Assembly (NCBI GenBank): GCA_031284275.1
Contig: JAITAD010000077.1
Span: forward strand, 1-18,292
DNA: 18,292 nt
Source of the DNA: Tannerellaceae bacterium
GTDB taxonomy: Bacteria; Bacteroidota; Bacteroidia; Bacteroidales; Tannerellaceae
Reading direction: 5' to 3'
The translations under genes and the position numbers were made by a program. The notes beneath the pieces were generated by a model. It saw only the letters and a list, made by a program, of their open reading frames with translations, was not told where the DNA came from and did not search any database. Below are positions 1 to 8,214 of this stretch, piece by piece (positions within the stretch are counted from its first letter, which is position 1; each line of letters starts with the position of its first letter).

Positions 1-2
1 TG

Positions 3-380
3 TTCGGTATCGGTGCGGATGCGGCCATCGTCTATTCCAATAAGAATGGAGGGCAGATAGAAGCGCCTATCCACGGGAAATGGAAAGTGGGTATACCAAT
101 GGCCAAGTTGTTTCTGGCCACGGGGCCTTATTTCGGTTTTCCGCTCTCCGGCAACGAGGTGAAAGAAGAAGTGAAGGAGACACTGCACTCTCTCAAGACG
201 AAAAGTTTCCAGATGGGTTGGGATTTTGGCGGTGGCGTAGAGTTACTGAAACACCTGCAGGTGGGGCTGAACTACAGCCTTGGGCTGACGGATAATTACA
301 ACGAGCAGACAGTGGACGCCGCGAAACTCCTCAAGGGGAAAGATCGAGGATGGTCTCTCACGGCAGCATGGCTGTTCTGA
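3..380 (+). CDS. Outer-membrane beta-barrel protein, 3' end only (PorT-like family)
   Basis: The open frame enters from the left edge and ends with TGA at 378-380, leaving about 125 residues of the C-terminus. Alternating hydrophobic and polar stretches separated by Gly/Asn/Asp turns (for example [20 protein letters not shown]) and a final aromatic residue (AAWLF) are typical of beta-strands of an outer-membrane barrel inserted by BAM. The composition resembles the small OMP_b-brl/PorT-like barrels common in Bacteroidota. An internal GTG at 87 could act as a start, but the frame is open to the window edge, so I read this as a truncated view of a longer gene with an unseen signal peptide. It ends 13 bases before hisB and may be cotranscribed with it, without an evident functional link. 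The specific function is unknown. The barrel call is fairly safe and the family name less so. Confidence 0.7.
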   Translation, partial: FGIGADAAIVYSNKNGGQIEAPIHGKWKVGIPMAKLFLATGPYFGFPLSGNEVKEEVKETLHSLKTKSFQMGWDFGGGVELLKHLQVGLNYSLGLTDNYNEQTVDAAKLLKGKDRGWSLTAAWLF

Positions 381-393
381 GCAGCCGAAGGCA

Positions 394-1509
394 ATGAAGA
401 AACGGGCTTTGTTTATTGATCGGGACGGGACGTTGGTACAGGAAGTGCCGGTGACCGAGCAGTTGGACGACCCTGCGCTCATTGTCTTCTATCCCAAAGT
501 GATCCGAAACCTCTACTTCCTGCGCCAACATACGGATTTCGAGTTCGTCATGGTCAGCAATCAGGACGGACTGGGAACACCGACTTTCCCGCGAGCATCT
601 TTTGACCGTTGTCACAGCATCATACTGCGGACATTGGAAGGTGAAGGCATCCGTTTCGACAAGGTTTTTATTGATGACTCACGCCCCGAAGACCGTTCGC
701 CACGGCGCAAACCGGGTACGGGGATGCTGACGGAATACCTGACGGGGGACTACGACCTGACGAACAGCTACGTCATCGGCGACCGTTGGACGGACGTCGA
801 GCTGGCAACCAATCTGGGGACACAAGCCATTCTGTTAAAACATCCGCCGGCCGATATCCCCGCAGGGGTTAGTTCTCCCGCATTGGTAACGGACGACTGG
901 GATCGCGTGGCGGAGTTTCTCTACGCCGGCGAACGGACGGTTACGATACACCGAAAGACGAAAGAAACGGACATCCATATCGTTCTGAACCTTGATGGGA
1001 CAGGCCGAACGGAAGTGGCAACGGGCTTGGGAATGTTTGACCACCTGTTGGATCAAATCGGGCGACATGCAGGTTTCGATCTCTCCATCCACGTGACAGG
1101 AGACTTGCACGTCGATGAACATCATACTATGGAAGATACCGCTCTGGCATTGGGCGAAGCCCTGCGGCAGGCATTGGGCGACAAGCGCGGCATTGAGCGT
1201 TACGGTTATGCCTTGCCTATGGACGACTGTCTGGCGCTCGTGGCATTAGACTTCGGCGGCCGCCCATGGTTGGAGTGGCAGGCAGCTTTCGCCAGGGAAC
1301 GTGTCGGCGACGTGCCGACGGAGATGTTCCCGCATTTCTTCAAGAGTTTGAGCGACGCAGCCATGATGAACCTGCACATACGCTCCGAAGGGACAAACGA
1401 ACACCATAAAATAGAGGGTATCTTCAAAGCCTTGGCGCGCGCCCTGCGGATGGCAGTCCGCCGCGATATCTATCGTTATGAATTGCCCACCACTAAGGGT
1501 ATCCTCTGA
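394..1509 (+). CDS. hisB: Bifunctional histidinol-phosphatase / imidazoleglycerol-phosphate dehydratase
   Basis: This 371-residue cytoplasmic enzyme covers two histidine biosynthesis steps: dehydration of imidazole-glycerol phosphate and dephosphorylation of histidinol phosphate. Residues 1-170 form a HAD phosphatase: the DRDGT nucleophile motif (D9, D11), [15 protein letters not shown] and IGDRWTDVE. Residues about 185-371 form the IGPD domain with metal-binding EHHTMED and [16 protein letters not shown], and the usual TTKGIL tail. The phosphatase segment before RKPGTGM lacks cysteines, whereas the E. coli N-domain has a Cys-rich zinc loop there; the Bacteroidota form seems to be zinc-free. 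Start ATG 394 gives the usual family N-terminus. hisIE follows after 13 bases, so the two are probably one transcript. No promoter was recognised between the upstream barrel gene and this start. Identity is secure. Confidence 0.97.
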   Translation: MKKRALFIDRDGTLVQEVPVTEQLDDPALIVFYPKVIRNLYFLRQHTDFEFVMVSNQDGLGTPTFPRASFDRCHSIILRTLEGEGIRFDKVFIDDSRPEDRSPRRKPGTGMLTEYLTGDYDLTNSYVIGDRWTDVELATNLGTQAILLKHPPADIPAGVSSPALVTDDWDRVAEFLYAGERTVTIHRKTKETDIHIVLNLDGTGRTEVATGLGMFDHLLDQIGRHAGFDLSIHVTGDLHVDEHHTMEDTALALGEALRQALGDKRGIERYGYALPMDDCLALVALDFGGRPWLEWQAAFARERVGDVPTEMFPHFFKSLSDAAMMNLHIRSEGTNEHHKIEGIFKALARALRMAVRRDIYRYELPTTKGIL

Positions 1510-1514
1510 GAGGG
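1509..1514 (+). promoter_or_regulatory. Ribosome-binding-like purine stretch for hisIE
   Basis: AGAGGG lies eight bases before ATG 1523 and overlaps the hisB stop codon by one base. It favours 1523 over the upstream in-frame ATG 1478. Shine-Dalgarno sequences are often weak in Bacteroidota, so this is supporting evidence only. Confidence 0.45.
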
Positions 1515-1522
1515 ATGTTTGC

Positions 1523-2146
1523 ATGGACAACAAAAAGAACAAAATGGCCGTATCGTTGGATTTTGAGAAATTGGGCGGATTAGTTCCCGCTATCGTACAG
1601 GACAACAACACCCGTCGGGTGCTGATGTTGGGTTTTATGAACGAAGACGCTTACCGCATCACGATGGAATCGGGATTGGTGACGTTCTACAGCAGGACAC
1701 GTAACTGCCTCTGGACAAAAGGGGAAACGAGCGGAAACACTTTGCGGGTAGTGGAAGTGCGGACGGATTGCGACAGCGATACATTGCTCATCCAAGCCGT
1801 TCCCGCCGGCCCAACCTGCCACACGGGAGCGGACACGTGTTTCGGTGAGCAGAACGATGGTGACATCTTCTTCCTTTCTACCTTGCAGGACTTCATCGCC
1901 CGCCGTAAAGCGGAAATGCCTGCCGGCTCATACACCACGCAACTTTTTGCCGACGGCCTGAACCGCATGGCGCAGAAAGTAGGTGAGGAGGCCGTAGAAA
2001 CGGTGATAGAAGCGACGAACGGGTCGGATAGCCGCCTGATATACGAGGCGGCCGACCTTATCTACCACCTGACCGTACTCCTGACCGCCAAAGGCCTGCG
2101 CATCGAAGATCTGGCTCGGGAACTCTCCAAACGGCACAAACCCTAA
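1523..2146 (+). CDS. hisIE: Bifunctional phosphoribosyl-AMP cyclohydrolase / phosphoribosyl-ATP pyrophosphatase
   Basis: This 207-residue fusion performs steps 2 and 3 of histidine biosynthesis: pyrophosphate removal from PR-ATP (HisE domain) and ring opening of PR-AMP (HisI domain). The HisI half, about residues 10-115, carries LMLGFMN, TFYSRTR, LWTKGETSG and the metal/zinc cluster DCDSD ... PTCHTG ... CF. The HisE half, about residues 120-207, has SYTTQLF, KVGEEAVETVIEA and EAADLIYHL. The frame is open back to ATG 1478 inside hisB, but ATG 1523 is preferred: it removes the overlap with hisB and has an AGAGGG purine stretch eight bases upstream. ATG 1544 is a shorter alternative. Coupling to hisB suggests joint expression. 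The stop lies 15 bases from the convergent korB stop, with no clear terminator between. Confidence 0.96.
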   Translation: MDNKKNKMAVSLDFEKLGGLVPAIVQDNNTRRVLMLGFMNEDAYRITMESGLVTFYSRTRNCLWTKGETSGNTLRVVEVRTDCDSDTLLIQAVPAGPTCHTGADTCFGEQNDGDIFFLSTLQDFIARRKAEMPAGSYTTQLFADGLNRMAQKVGEEAVETVIEATNGSDSRLIYEAADLIYHLTVLLTAKGLRIEDLARELSKRHKP

Positions 2147-2161
2147 AAGGGAAACGCAACT

Positions 2162-3157
2162 TTATCCGACTTTCCAGACTTCGCCCTTCATGAGGAACTC
2201 CTGCAAGGAGCGCACGGGGTTGGCAGCGCGTACTTGCTCAATCTGTTCGGCCACAGCCTCATCGTAACAGGGGGATTCAACGTCGCGGATGACACCGAGC
2301 GCCATCGGGAGGTCGCCTTTCATCAGCCCAAGCATCAGGTGCAGGGTGAGGTCGGTTTCGTGGGCATCGTGGACAAGGACGTCGTCCAAAGTATAGCCAT
2401 CCTGACCAACGGTGACGGCTTTGAGTCTGAGGCCGTCAAGGACGAGGCCTTTCTCATTGTCCTTACCGAAAAGCATTTTCTCGCCATGACGAAGGAAAAT
2501 GGTACGCTCGGCACGTACTTCGCGGTCGGTGATGGAACGGTGCGCCCCGTCGTTGAAGATGACGCAATTCACGAGGGTCTCAACCACAGCAGCGCCTTTG
2601 TGTCGTGCAGCGGCGGCATAGAGGGCGGTTGTATTGGCCAAGTCGGTGTCAATAGTGCGGGCAAAGAAGTTACCGCGCGCTCCCAAGACCAATTCGGCGG
2701 GGATAAAAGGGTCTTCAACCGTTCCGAAGGGAGAACTTTTGGAAACAAAACCGCGTTCGGAAGTGGGTGAATACTGTCCTTTGGTGAGGCCGTATATCTT
2801 GTTGTTGAAAAGGGCGATGTTGAGGTTTACATTGCGTCGGATGGCATGGATAAAGTGGTTGCCGCCGATGGCCAGACAATCGCCGTCACCGGAAACAACC
2901 CAGACGCTCAGGTCGGGGCGCGCCGTCTTGACACCGGTAGCAATGGCAGCGGCTCTGCCGTGAATGGTATGGAAACCGTAAGTGTTCATATAATAAGGCA
3001 GGCGGGAGGAACAGCCGATACCGGAGATAACGGCTATCTTGTGCGGCGGGACACCCAACTCGGCCATCGCCTTATGGAGGCAGTTGAGGGCTGCATGATC
3101 GCCGCAACCCGGACACCAACGCACGTACTGATCGCTCTTATAGTCTTGTGGGTTCAT
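2162..3157 (-). CDS. korB: 2-oxoacid:ferredoxin oxidoreductase, beta subunit (probable 2-oxoglutarate synthase)
   Basis: This 331-residue thiamine-diphosphate subunit of a CoA-dependent 2-oxoacid:ferredoxin oxidoreductase oxidatively decarboxylates a 2-oxoacid to acyl-CoA and reduces ferredoxin. Visible signatures: WCPGCGD (C15, C18) plus C49 in GIGCSS and C198 in NCVIF, the four-cysteine pattern that holds a [4Fe-4S] cluster in this family; GDGDCLAIGGN (90-100) for Mg-thiamine diphosphate; and NNKIYGLTKGQYSPT (118-132), the form seen in 2-oxoglutarate and broad 2-oxoacid enzymes. The length matches the family. It lies 24 bases after the alpha subunit gene in the same direction and is surely cotranscribed. 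Substrate choice (2-oxoglutarate rather than another 2-oxoacid) is inferred from the KorA partner type; the family assignment is secure. Confidence 0.93.
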   Translation of the reverse strand: MNPQDYKSDQYVRWCPGCGDHAALNCLHKAMAELGVPPHKIAVISGIGCSSRLPYYMNTYGFHTIHGRAAAIATGVKTARPDLSVWVVSGDGDCLAIGGNHFIHAIRRNVNLNIALFNNKIYGLTKGQYSPTSERGFVSKSSPFGTVEDPFIPAELVLGARGNFFARTIDTDLANTTALYAAAARHKGAAVVETLVNCVIFNDGAHRSITDREVRAERTIFLRHGEKMLFGKDNEKGLVLDGLRLKAVTVGQDGYTLDDVLVHDAHETDLTLHLMLGLMKGDLPMALGVIRDVESPCYDEAVAEQIEQVRAANPVRSLQEFLMKGEVWKVG

Positions 3158-3181
3158 ATCGTCTCGCTTGAAAAATGAATA

Positions 3182-5026
3182 TTAGCATTTGGAGAGTTCT
3201 TCGACCAGTCGGGCAACAACGAAAGGCTGCCCCTTGACGCGGTTGAAACGGTGCGGATTGAAACCGGCAATCTTACTGCGGAGATAGTTGGCAAACTGTC
3301 CGTTATTCTGTTCGACAACAACGACTTTGGAGAAGCTTTGGAGTATCTCTTCCGTGTTGGCAGGCAGGGGATTGATGAAACGGAAGTGGGCAAGTGCAAC
3401 CTTGCGTCCTTTCTCCTGCAAACTTTCCATAGCTTCGCAGAGGTGTCCATAAGTACCTCCCCAACCGACGATGAGGAGGTCGGCATCCGGGTCCCCGATG
3501 AGTTCGAGGGGAGGGATGACGGCGGCGATACGGTCGATTTTCTCCTGTCGGGTGGTGACCATCCGCTGGTGGTTAGCGGGATCGGTAGAGATGGCGCTGG
3601 TGGTATAGTCTTTTTCCAACCCTCCGATACGATGGGCGAAGCCTTCGGTACCGGGCACAGCCCAATAGCGCACAAGGGTATCGGGGTCACGACGATAGGC
3701 CTTCCAGACCTCATCGCCGGCGTATTCGGTCACATAATGGGGGGCAATAGCGGGGTAGGTTTCGAGGTCGGGTATCTTCCATGCGGAGGATCCGTTAGCG
3801 ATAAAAGAGTCGCTCAGGAGTACAACAGGTGTCATGTGCTCCATAGCGAGCTTACCTGCCCAGAAAGCAGCATCGAAACAATCCGTCGGCGTTGCAGCAG
3901 CGATGACAACAGCAGGGCTTTCACCATTACGGCCGTAGAGAGCTTGCATGAGGTCGGTCTGTTCGCTCTTGGTAGGCAATCCTGTAGAAGGGCCGCCACG
4001 CTGTACGTCCACCACGACGAGCGGCAACTCTGCCATGACGGCCAGCCCGATGGCTTCGCTCTTCAAAGCCAGCCCCGGCCCGGAGGTGGAGGTGACCCCT
4101 AAAGCGCCGGCGAAAGATGCACCGATGGCGGTACAGACGCCGGCTATCTCATCTTCAAACTGCAAACCCTTAACACCTAACTCCTTTCGAGCGGCAAGCT
4201 CGTGAAGGATATCGGTGGCAGGGGTGATGGGGTAACTGCCGAGGAAAAGCTTCACACCGGCTTTTTCGGCAGCGGCTATCAACCCATAAGCGAGAGCTTT
4301 GTTGCCGTTAACATCAGTGTAAAAACCGGGTTCAGCTTGCTTGCTTTCGATCCGATAGGTGGAAACGGAGGCCTGAATGTTGTTACCGTAGTTGTAGCCG
4401 TCGGTGAGCGCCTTGATGTTGGCGCGGACAAGAAGAGGTTTCTTGGCAAACTTGTTTTCCAACAGGTGAACGGCTTCTTCCAAAGGACGTTCAAAAAGCC
4501 AACAAACCAATCCGAGTGCGAACATGTTCTTGCAACGGGTAGCCGTCTTGTTATCCAAACCGAACTCGGCAAGGCTTTCCTTAACGAGTGAGGTGATGGG
4601 TGCGGCGACAACCTGCTGCGTCGTCAGTCCCAATTCTTTGAAAGGTTCTTCGGTCTGAAACTGCGCCTTGTCCAAATCGTTCTTGCGAAAAGAATCGGTG
4701 TCGATAAGGATAATAGTATCGGGTTTGAGGAACTTGACGTTCACCTTGAGGGCGGCGGGGTTCATGGCCACGAGGACGTCAGCCTTGTCACCGGGGGTGA
4801 AGATCTTGCGTGACCCCAAATGAACCTGAAAACCGGACACCCCACTGAGCGACCCCTGCGGGGCGCGAATCTCGGCGGGAAAATCGGGGAAAGTGGAAAT
4901 CTCGTTTCCAAATATTGCCGAGAGGTTGGAAAAAATGCTGCCGCTCAACTGCATACCGTCGCCCGAATCGCCCGAAAAGCGCACGACAACTTTATCCAAA
5001 ATGGTTACCTTTGTCTGTTCTGCCAT
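3182..5026 (-). CDS. korA: 2-oxoacid:ferredoxin oxidoreductase, fused gamma-alpha subunit (probable 2-oxoglutarate synthase)
   Basis: This 614-residue partner of KorB links 2-oxoacid oxidation to ferredoxin in the cytoplasm. Residues about 10-190 form the gamma-type domain, opening with VRFSGDSGDGMQ and continuing with FPAEIRAPQG. The alpha domain starts near residue 240 and contains the YPITP motif (about 265-269), which contacts substrate/CoA in this family, then FEDEIA, TSTSGPG and QRGGPSTGLPTKSEQTD. The C-terminal part carries IVGWGGTYG and VVVEQNNGQ. The frame is open to ATG 5056, but ATG 5026 (MAEQTK...) better fits the usual N-terminus and leaves a short leader behind the possible promoter near 5090; 5056 remains possible. 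It is the first gene of the korA-korB pair and divergent from mutS. Confidence 0.93.
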   Translation of the reverse strand: MAEQTKVTILDKVVVRFSGDSGDGMQLSGSIFSNLSAIFGNEISTFPDFPAEIRAPQGSLSGVSGFQVHLGSRKIFTPGDKADVLVAMNPAALKVNVKFLKPDTIILIDTDSFRKNDLDKAQFQTEEPFKELGLTTQQVVAAPITSLVKESLAEFGLDNKTATRCKNMFALGLVCWLFERPLEEAVHLLENKFAKKPLLVRANIKALTDGYNYGNNIQASVSTYRIESKQAEPGFYTDVNGNKALAYGLIAAAEKAGVKLFLGSYPITPATDILHELAARKELGVKGLQFEDEIAGVCTAIGASFAGALGVTSTSGPGLALKSEAIGLAVMAELPLVVVDVQRGGPSTGLPTKSEQTDLMQALYGRNGESPAVVIAAATPTDCFDAAFWAGKLAMEHMTPVVLLSDSFIANGSSAWKIPDLETYPAIAPHYVTEYAGDEVWKAYRRDPDTLVRYWAVPGTEGFAHRIGGLEKDYTTSAISTDPANHQRMVTTRQEKIDRIAAVIPPLELIGDPDADLLIVGWGGTYGHLCEAMESLQEKGRKVALAHFRFINPLPANTEEILQSFSKVVVVEQNNGQFANYLRSKIAGFNPHRFNRVKGQPFVVARLVEELSKC

Positions 5027-5089
5027 TGTTACTCTGATATAACTCTTACCTAACATCCTTACCGAAAGTTACCGCCTGCGAAGTTATAC

Positions 5090-5123
5090 CAAATATATGA
5101 AAGAGACTCCCCTAATGAAGCAA
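5090..5123 (-). promoter_or_regulatory. Possible korA promoter overlapping the mutS start
   Basis: On the minus strand TATATTTG (5097 down to 5090) matches the Bacteroidota -7 consensus TAnnTTTG. A weak TTGC -33 candidate lies 22 bases upstream (5123-5120), inside mutS. Transcription would begin near 5083, about 57 bases before the chosen korA start. The -33 part is poor, so this is tentative. Confidence 0.35.
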
Positions 5124-7691
5124 TATTTTGCTATTAAGGCAAAATATCCGGAAGCTATCCTCCTCTTCCGCGTGGGCGACTTCTACGAGATGTATGGCGA
5201 AGATGCCGCCATAGGCGCCGCTATAACAGGTATCGTGCTGACACGTAAAGCAACCGCTTCAGGATCGTTCTCCGAAATGGCCGGATTTCCACACCATGCA
5301 CTGGACACCTATCTGCCAAAATTGGTGCGCGCCGGCAAAAAAGTAGCCATCTGCGACCAGCTCGAAGATCCGAAAACGACGAAAAAACTTGTGCGTCGCG
5401 GTGTGACCGAAATGGTGACTCCCGGTGTCGCTCTGAACGATACTGTCCTCGAAAGCAAAGAAAACAACTTCCTCGCCGCCGTCCATTTCGGTAAGGATGG
5501 CCTTGGGTTGTCGTTCCTTGACGTTTCTACGGGAGAGTTCCTCGTCGCCGCAGGCAACAACGATACGGCCGATAAACTCCTCAATAACTTTTCCCCGAAA
5601 GAAATCCTTGTCGAAAAACAGCATGGCCGTATCTTCGCAGAGACTTTCGGTAACCGCTGCCTCCTGACGACGCTTGACGAATGGGTATTCGCCTTCGATT
5701 CGGCCAATGAACGCCTCTGCAAACATTTTGAGACGGAAAGCCTTAAAGGTTTCGGTATCGATGGGTTGCCGGCAGGGATATGCGCTGCAGGGGCTGTCCT
5801 TTACTACCTCGAAAGTACCTGCCACAGGAGCGCTCACATCACCAGAGTATCGAAATTAGAGGACGACCGCTACGTGCGGCTCGACCGTTTCACCACCCGC
5901 AGCCTTGAACTTGTTTCCCCGATGAACGACGATGGCCGGAGTCTGCTCAGTGTGGTAGACCGTACCGTTTCACCGCCAGGCGGCCGTCTGCTCCGGCGAT
6001 GGCTACAGTTTCCGCTCAAAGAGGTCGAAAGTATTCGCACCCGACAAGACGTCACCGACTACTATTACCGTAACTCCGAAGCCTCTAACCTTACCGAGCA
6101 ATGCCTCCGGTCGGTGGGTGACCTCGAACGGCTTACCGCCAAAGTGGCTGCCGGCCGCCTCGCTCCACGCGAAGCAGCTCAGCTCAAAGACTCCCTCCAA
6201 GCGCTCGTCCCCCTCCGACAAGCTTGCCTCGAGAGCGGAGAGCAAAACCTGCAACGTATCGGCCAACAACTCGACCCTTGCCCGGATGTCGTTAAGAACC
6301 TTGTCCGCTGCCTGAGTGAAGATCCGCCGGCGTTCATCAACAAGGGGGGCGTCATTGCCTCCGGCGTGAATGAGGACTTGGATGAGCTGCGACGGCTGGC
6401 TTTCTCCGGCAAAGATTATCTCACGGAGATACAGCAACGAGAAATTGTACGGACAGGTATTCCCCTCAAAATCGCTTTCAACAACATCTTCGGCTACTAT
6501 ATTGAAGTCCGTAACGCTCATAAGGATAAAGTGCCTCCCGAATGGATGCGCAAGCAAACGCTCGTCGGTGCGGAACGTTACATCACGGAAGAACTCAAGA
6601 GCTATGAGGAGAAAATCCTCGGTGCGGAGGAGAAAATCCTTGCGCTTGAGACGCGTCTCTTCAACGAGCTTGTCGCCTCTCTGCTCCCTTACATGCCGTC
6701 GCTATTGACCAACGCAAAGCTCACCGCCCGCCTTGATTGTTTGCTTTCCTTTGCCCGGACGGCGCAGGAGAACGGCTATGTCCGTCCCGAAGTGGAAGAT
6801 TCGGATATCCTTGATATCTGCGGTGGCCGTCATCCCGTGATAGAAAAGCAGTTGCCCGCCGGACAGGAATATGTTGCCAATGATATCCGCTTGGACACAG
6901 AACAACAAATTATCATCATCACAGGTCCGAACATGGCGGGTAAGTCGGCCTTGCTTCGGCAAACGGCGCTTATCACCCTGCTGGCGCAGACGGGCAGTTT
7001 CGTCCCTGCCAAATCAGCGCGCATTGGAGTTGTAGACAAGATATTCACCCGCGTAGGGGCTTCCGACAACCTCTCCCTCGGAGAGTCTACTTTCATGATG
7101 GAGATGAACGAAGCGGCAGGTATCCTTAACAACTTATCCCCTCGCAGCCTCGTTCTCTTCGATGAGTTGGGACGCGGCACAAGCACCTACGACGGCCTTT
7201 CCATCGCTCAAGCTATCGTCGAGTACATCCACGAAGTCCCTGCCGCCCGCGCCAAGACGCTCTTCGCCACCCATTACCACGAATTGAACGAGATGGCCGA
7301 GTTCTTTCCGCATATTCGGAACTACAACGTATCTGTTAAAGAGGTAGATAACAAAGTCATCTTCCTGAGGAAACTCGTTCCCGGCGGTAGCGCCCACAGT
7401 TTCGGTATCCACGTGGCGCGCATGGCCGGTATTCCCAAATCCATCCTCCACCGCGCCGAGGAGATTCTCTCTCGCCTCGAATCGCACCGGCCGACGCCTG
7501 CCTCCTCCCCTACTCTTCCTAATCATCGTGGTTCCGAAGACACTTACCAATTGAACTTCTTTCAACTTGACGACCCGCTGTTGGGACAGTTACGCGACGA
7601 TATCGCCGCATTGGACATCAATAGTCTCACCCCCCTCGAAGCGCTCAACACACTCCACCGCCTCCGTAAAATGCTTTTGGGAAACAAATAG
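5097..7691 (+). CDS. mutS: DNA mismatch repair protein MutS
   Basis: This 864-residue MutS has the family's usual full length and starts the methyl-independent or MutL-coupled repair of mispairs. The N-terminal mismatch-reading domain carries [11 protein letters not shown] with the F-x-E pair at F29 and E31 that inserts at mispairs. The lever/clamp region is helix-rich, followed by the ABC-type ATPase: Walker A GPNMAGKS (610-617), the signature region [13 protein letters not shown], Walker [15 protein letters not shown] (D689, E690) and THYHEL (about 725). The C-terminal tail [10 protein letters not shown] ... [10 protein letters not shown] is typical of Bacteroidota MutS. The ATG at 5097 lies 70 bases from the divergent korA start. 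No clear terminator was seen between its stop and the tRNA promoter. Identity is secure and all catalytic motifs are intact. Confidence 0.98.
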   Translation: MKETPLMKQYFAIKAKYPEAILLFRVGDFYEMYGEDAAIGAAITGIVLTRKATASGSFSEMAGFPHHALDTYLPKLVRAGKKVAICDQLEDPKTTKKLVRRGVTEMVTPGVALNDTVLESKENNFLAAVHFGKDGLGLSFLDVSTGEFLVAAGNNDTADKLLNNFSPKEILVEKQHGRIFAETFGNRCLLTTLDEWVFAFDSANERLCKHFETESLKGFGIDGLPAGICAAGAVLYYLESTCHRSAHITRVSKLEDDRYVRLDRFTTRSLELVSPMNDDGRSLLSVVDRTVSPPGGRLLRRWLQFPLKEVESIRTRQDVTDYYYRNSEASNLTEQCLRSVGDLERLTAKVAAGRLAPREAAQLKDSLQALVPLRQACLESGEQNLQRIGQQLDPCPDVVKNLVRCLSEDPPAFINKGGVIASGVNEDLDELRRLAFSGKDYLTEIQQREIVRTGIPLKIAFNNIFGYYIEVRNAHKDKVPPEWMRKQTLVGAERYITEELKSYEEKILGAEEKILALETRLFNELVASLLPYMPSLLTNAKLTARLDCLLSFARTAQENGYVRPEVEDSDILDICGGRHPVIEKQLPAGQEYVANDIRLDTEQQIIIITGPNMAGKSALLRQTALITLLAQTGSFVPAKSARIGVVDKIFTRVGASDNLSLGESTFMMEMNEAAGILNNLSPRSLVLFDELGRGTSTYDGLSIAQAIVEYIHEVPAARAKTLFATHYHELNEMAEFFPHIRNYNVSVKEVDNKVIFLRKLVPGGSAHSFGIHVARMAGIPKSILHRAEEILSRLESHRPTPASSPTLPNHRGSEDTYQLNFFQLDDPLLGQLRDDIAALDINSLTPLEALNTLHRLRKMLLGNK

Positions 7692-7703
7692 GTCGGGGAA
7701 AGA

Positions 7704-7734
7704 TTTGCAGTTTTCGTTGGATTGGCTACTTTTG
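7704..7734 (+). promoter_or_regulatory. Promoter of tRNA-Arg, Bacteroidota type
   Basis: TTTG at 7704-7707 and TACTTTTG at 7727-7734 are separated by 19 bases, matching the Bacteroidota -33/-7 housekeeping consensus TTTG-N19-21-TAnnTTTG. Transcription would begin near 7740, some 15 bases before the mature tRNA. It is the best promoter match in the window. Confidence 0.75.
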
Positions 7735-7756
7735 CTGCCCGAACGAAGCGATAAAA

Positions 7757-7830
7757 GGCCGCGTAGCTCAATTGAATAGAGTAGCTGACTACGGATCAGC
7801 CGGTTACAGGTTTGAATCCTGTCGCGGTCA
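7757..7830 (+). tRNA. tRNA-Arg (anticodon ACG)
   Basis: A complete 74-base cloverleaf can be drawn. Acceptor arms are GGCCGCG (7757-7763) and CGCGGTC (7823-7829), with one G-U pair, and discriminator A at 7830. The D arm is GCTC/GAGT, the anticodon arm GCTGA-CTACGGA-TCAGC with ACG at 7791-7793, and the T arm ACAGG-TTTGAAT-CCTGT. The A34 would be edited to inosine by TadA to read CGU, CGC and CGA. CCA is not encoded, so it is added by the tRNA nucleotidyltransferase. The usual G19 and C56 are replaced by A and T, preserving a tertiary pair. The last three bases overlap the stop codon of the convergent PUR-type gene. Confidence 0.95.
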
Positions 7831-8145
7831 CACTGCTTCGCTTCTTTCGGTATCGTTCTGTTCCGTTTCTTCGGTGTTGGAACGGATGAAAGAAACTACT
7901 TCGACGAGGCTGTTGATGAAGCGGTCAAAATCCTCTTTATAGAGGAATATTTTGTGCTTTTCGAAAACGACACGCTCGGTATCCCGTTCTTGTACTTTCT
8001 TGCTTTCAGTGATGGCTACAAACATGTCATCACGCATGTTCCGCTTGACATCCATGTAGTAGATTCTCCTCCCCGCACGGATAGTTTTAGAGTACAAAAT
8101 CTCCTTATCGCCCACATCGCAGGCTCTTCTGTCGAGGCTTTCCAT
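7828..8145 (-). CDS. PUR-alpha-like DUF3276 small nucleic-acid-binding protein
   Basis: This 105-residue protein resembles the DUF3276 / PUR-alpha-like family of Bacteroidota and spirochaetes, whose members bind single-stranded nucleic acid through a PUR fold. Recognisable parts are KEILYSKTIRAGRRIYYMDV, MFVAITESKK, and FEKHKIFLYKEDFDRFINSL, together one PUR repeat of about 75 residues, followed by an acidic polar tail. The frame is open to ATG 8184, but that start lies in the terminator hairpin of the upstream gene, so ATG 8145 (MESLDRR...) is preferred. Its TGA (7828-7830) coincides with the last three bases of the oppositely oriented tRNA-Arg. The biological role is not established; single-strand DNA/RNA binding is inferred from the family. 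Confidence 0.85.
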   Translation of the reverse strand: MESLDRRACDVGDKEILYSKTIRAGRRIYYMDVKRNMRDDMFVAITESKKVQERDTERVVFEKHKIFLYKEDFDRFINSLVEVVSFIRSNTEETEQNDTERSEAV

Positions 8146-8183
8146 AATAGTATCGGTAACTTTATTCTGAGAACACAAACGCA

Positions 8184-8208
8184 CCGCCTGCCGATATCCG
8201 GCAGGCGG
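8184..8208 (-). terminator. Hairpin terminator after the LRR/B-repeat protein gene
   Basis: A perfect 10-bp GC-rich inverted repeat (arms 8184-8193 and 8199-8208, five-base loop) starts six bases after the TGA of the large minus-strand gene. Downstream on the minus strand the sequence is T-rich (GTTTGTGTTCT) but not a clean T tract. It probably separates the large gene from the PUR-type gene. Confidence 0.65.
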
Positions 8209-8214
8209 GCGCCG

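Noticed and set aside
1478..1522. Upstream in-frame start for hisIE overlapping hisB
   Set aside because: It would overlap hisB by 32 bases and add a non-homologous N-terminus; ATG 1523 has a purine stretch at good spacing.
2141..2151. CCCTAAAAGGG palindrome between hisIE and korB as a terminator
   Set aside because: Only a four-pair stem with no T tract; too weak to call.
2234..2770. A 178-residue plus-strand frame opposite korB
   Set aside because: Antisense shadow of korB with no recognisable motif, and the korB cysteine and thiamine motifs are clear on the other strand.
3251..4102. A 283-residue open frame on the plus strand opposite korA
   Set aside because: It is the antisense shadow of a secure korA sequence; it has low-complexity, GC-biased composition and no family resemblance.
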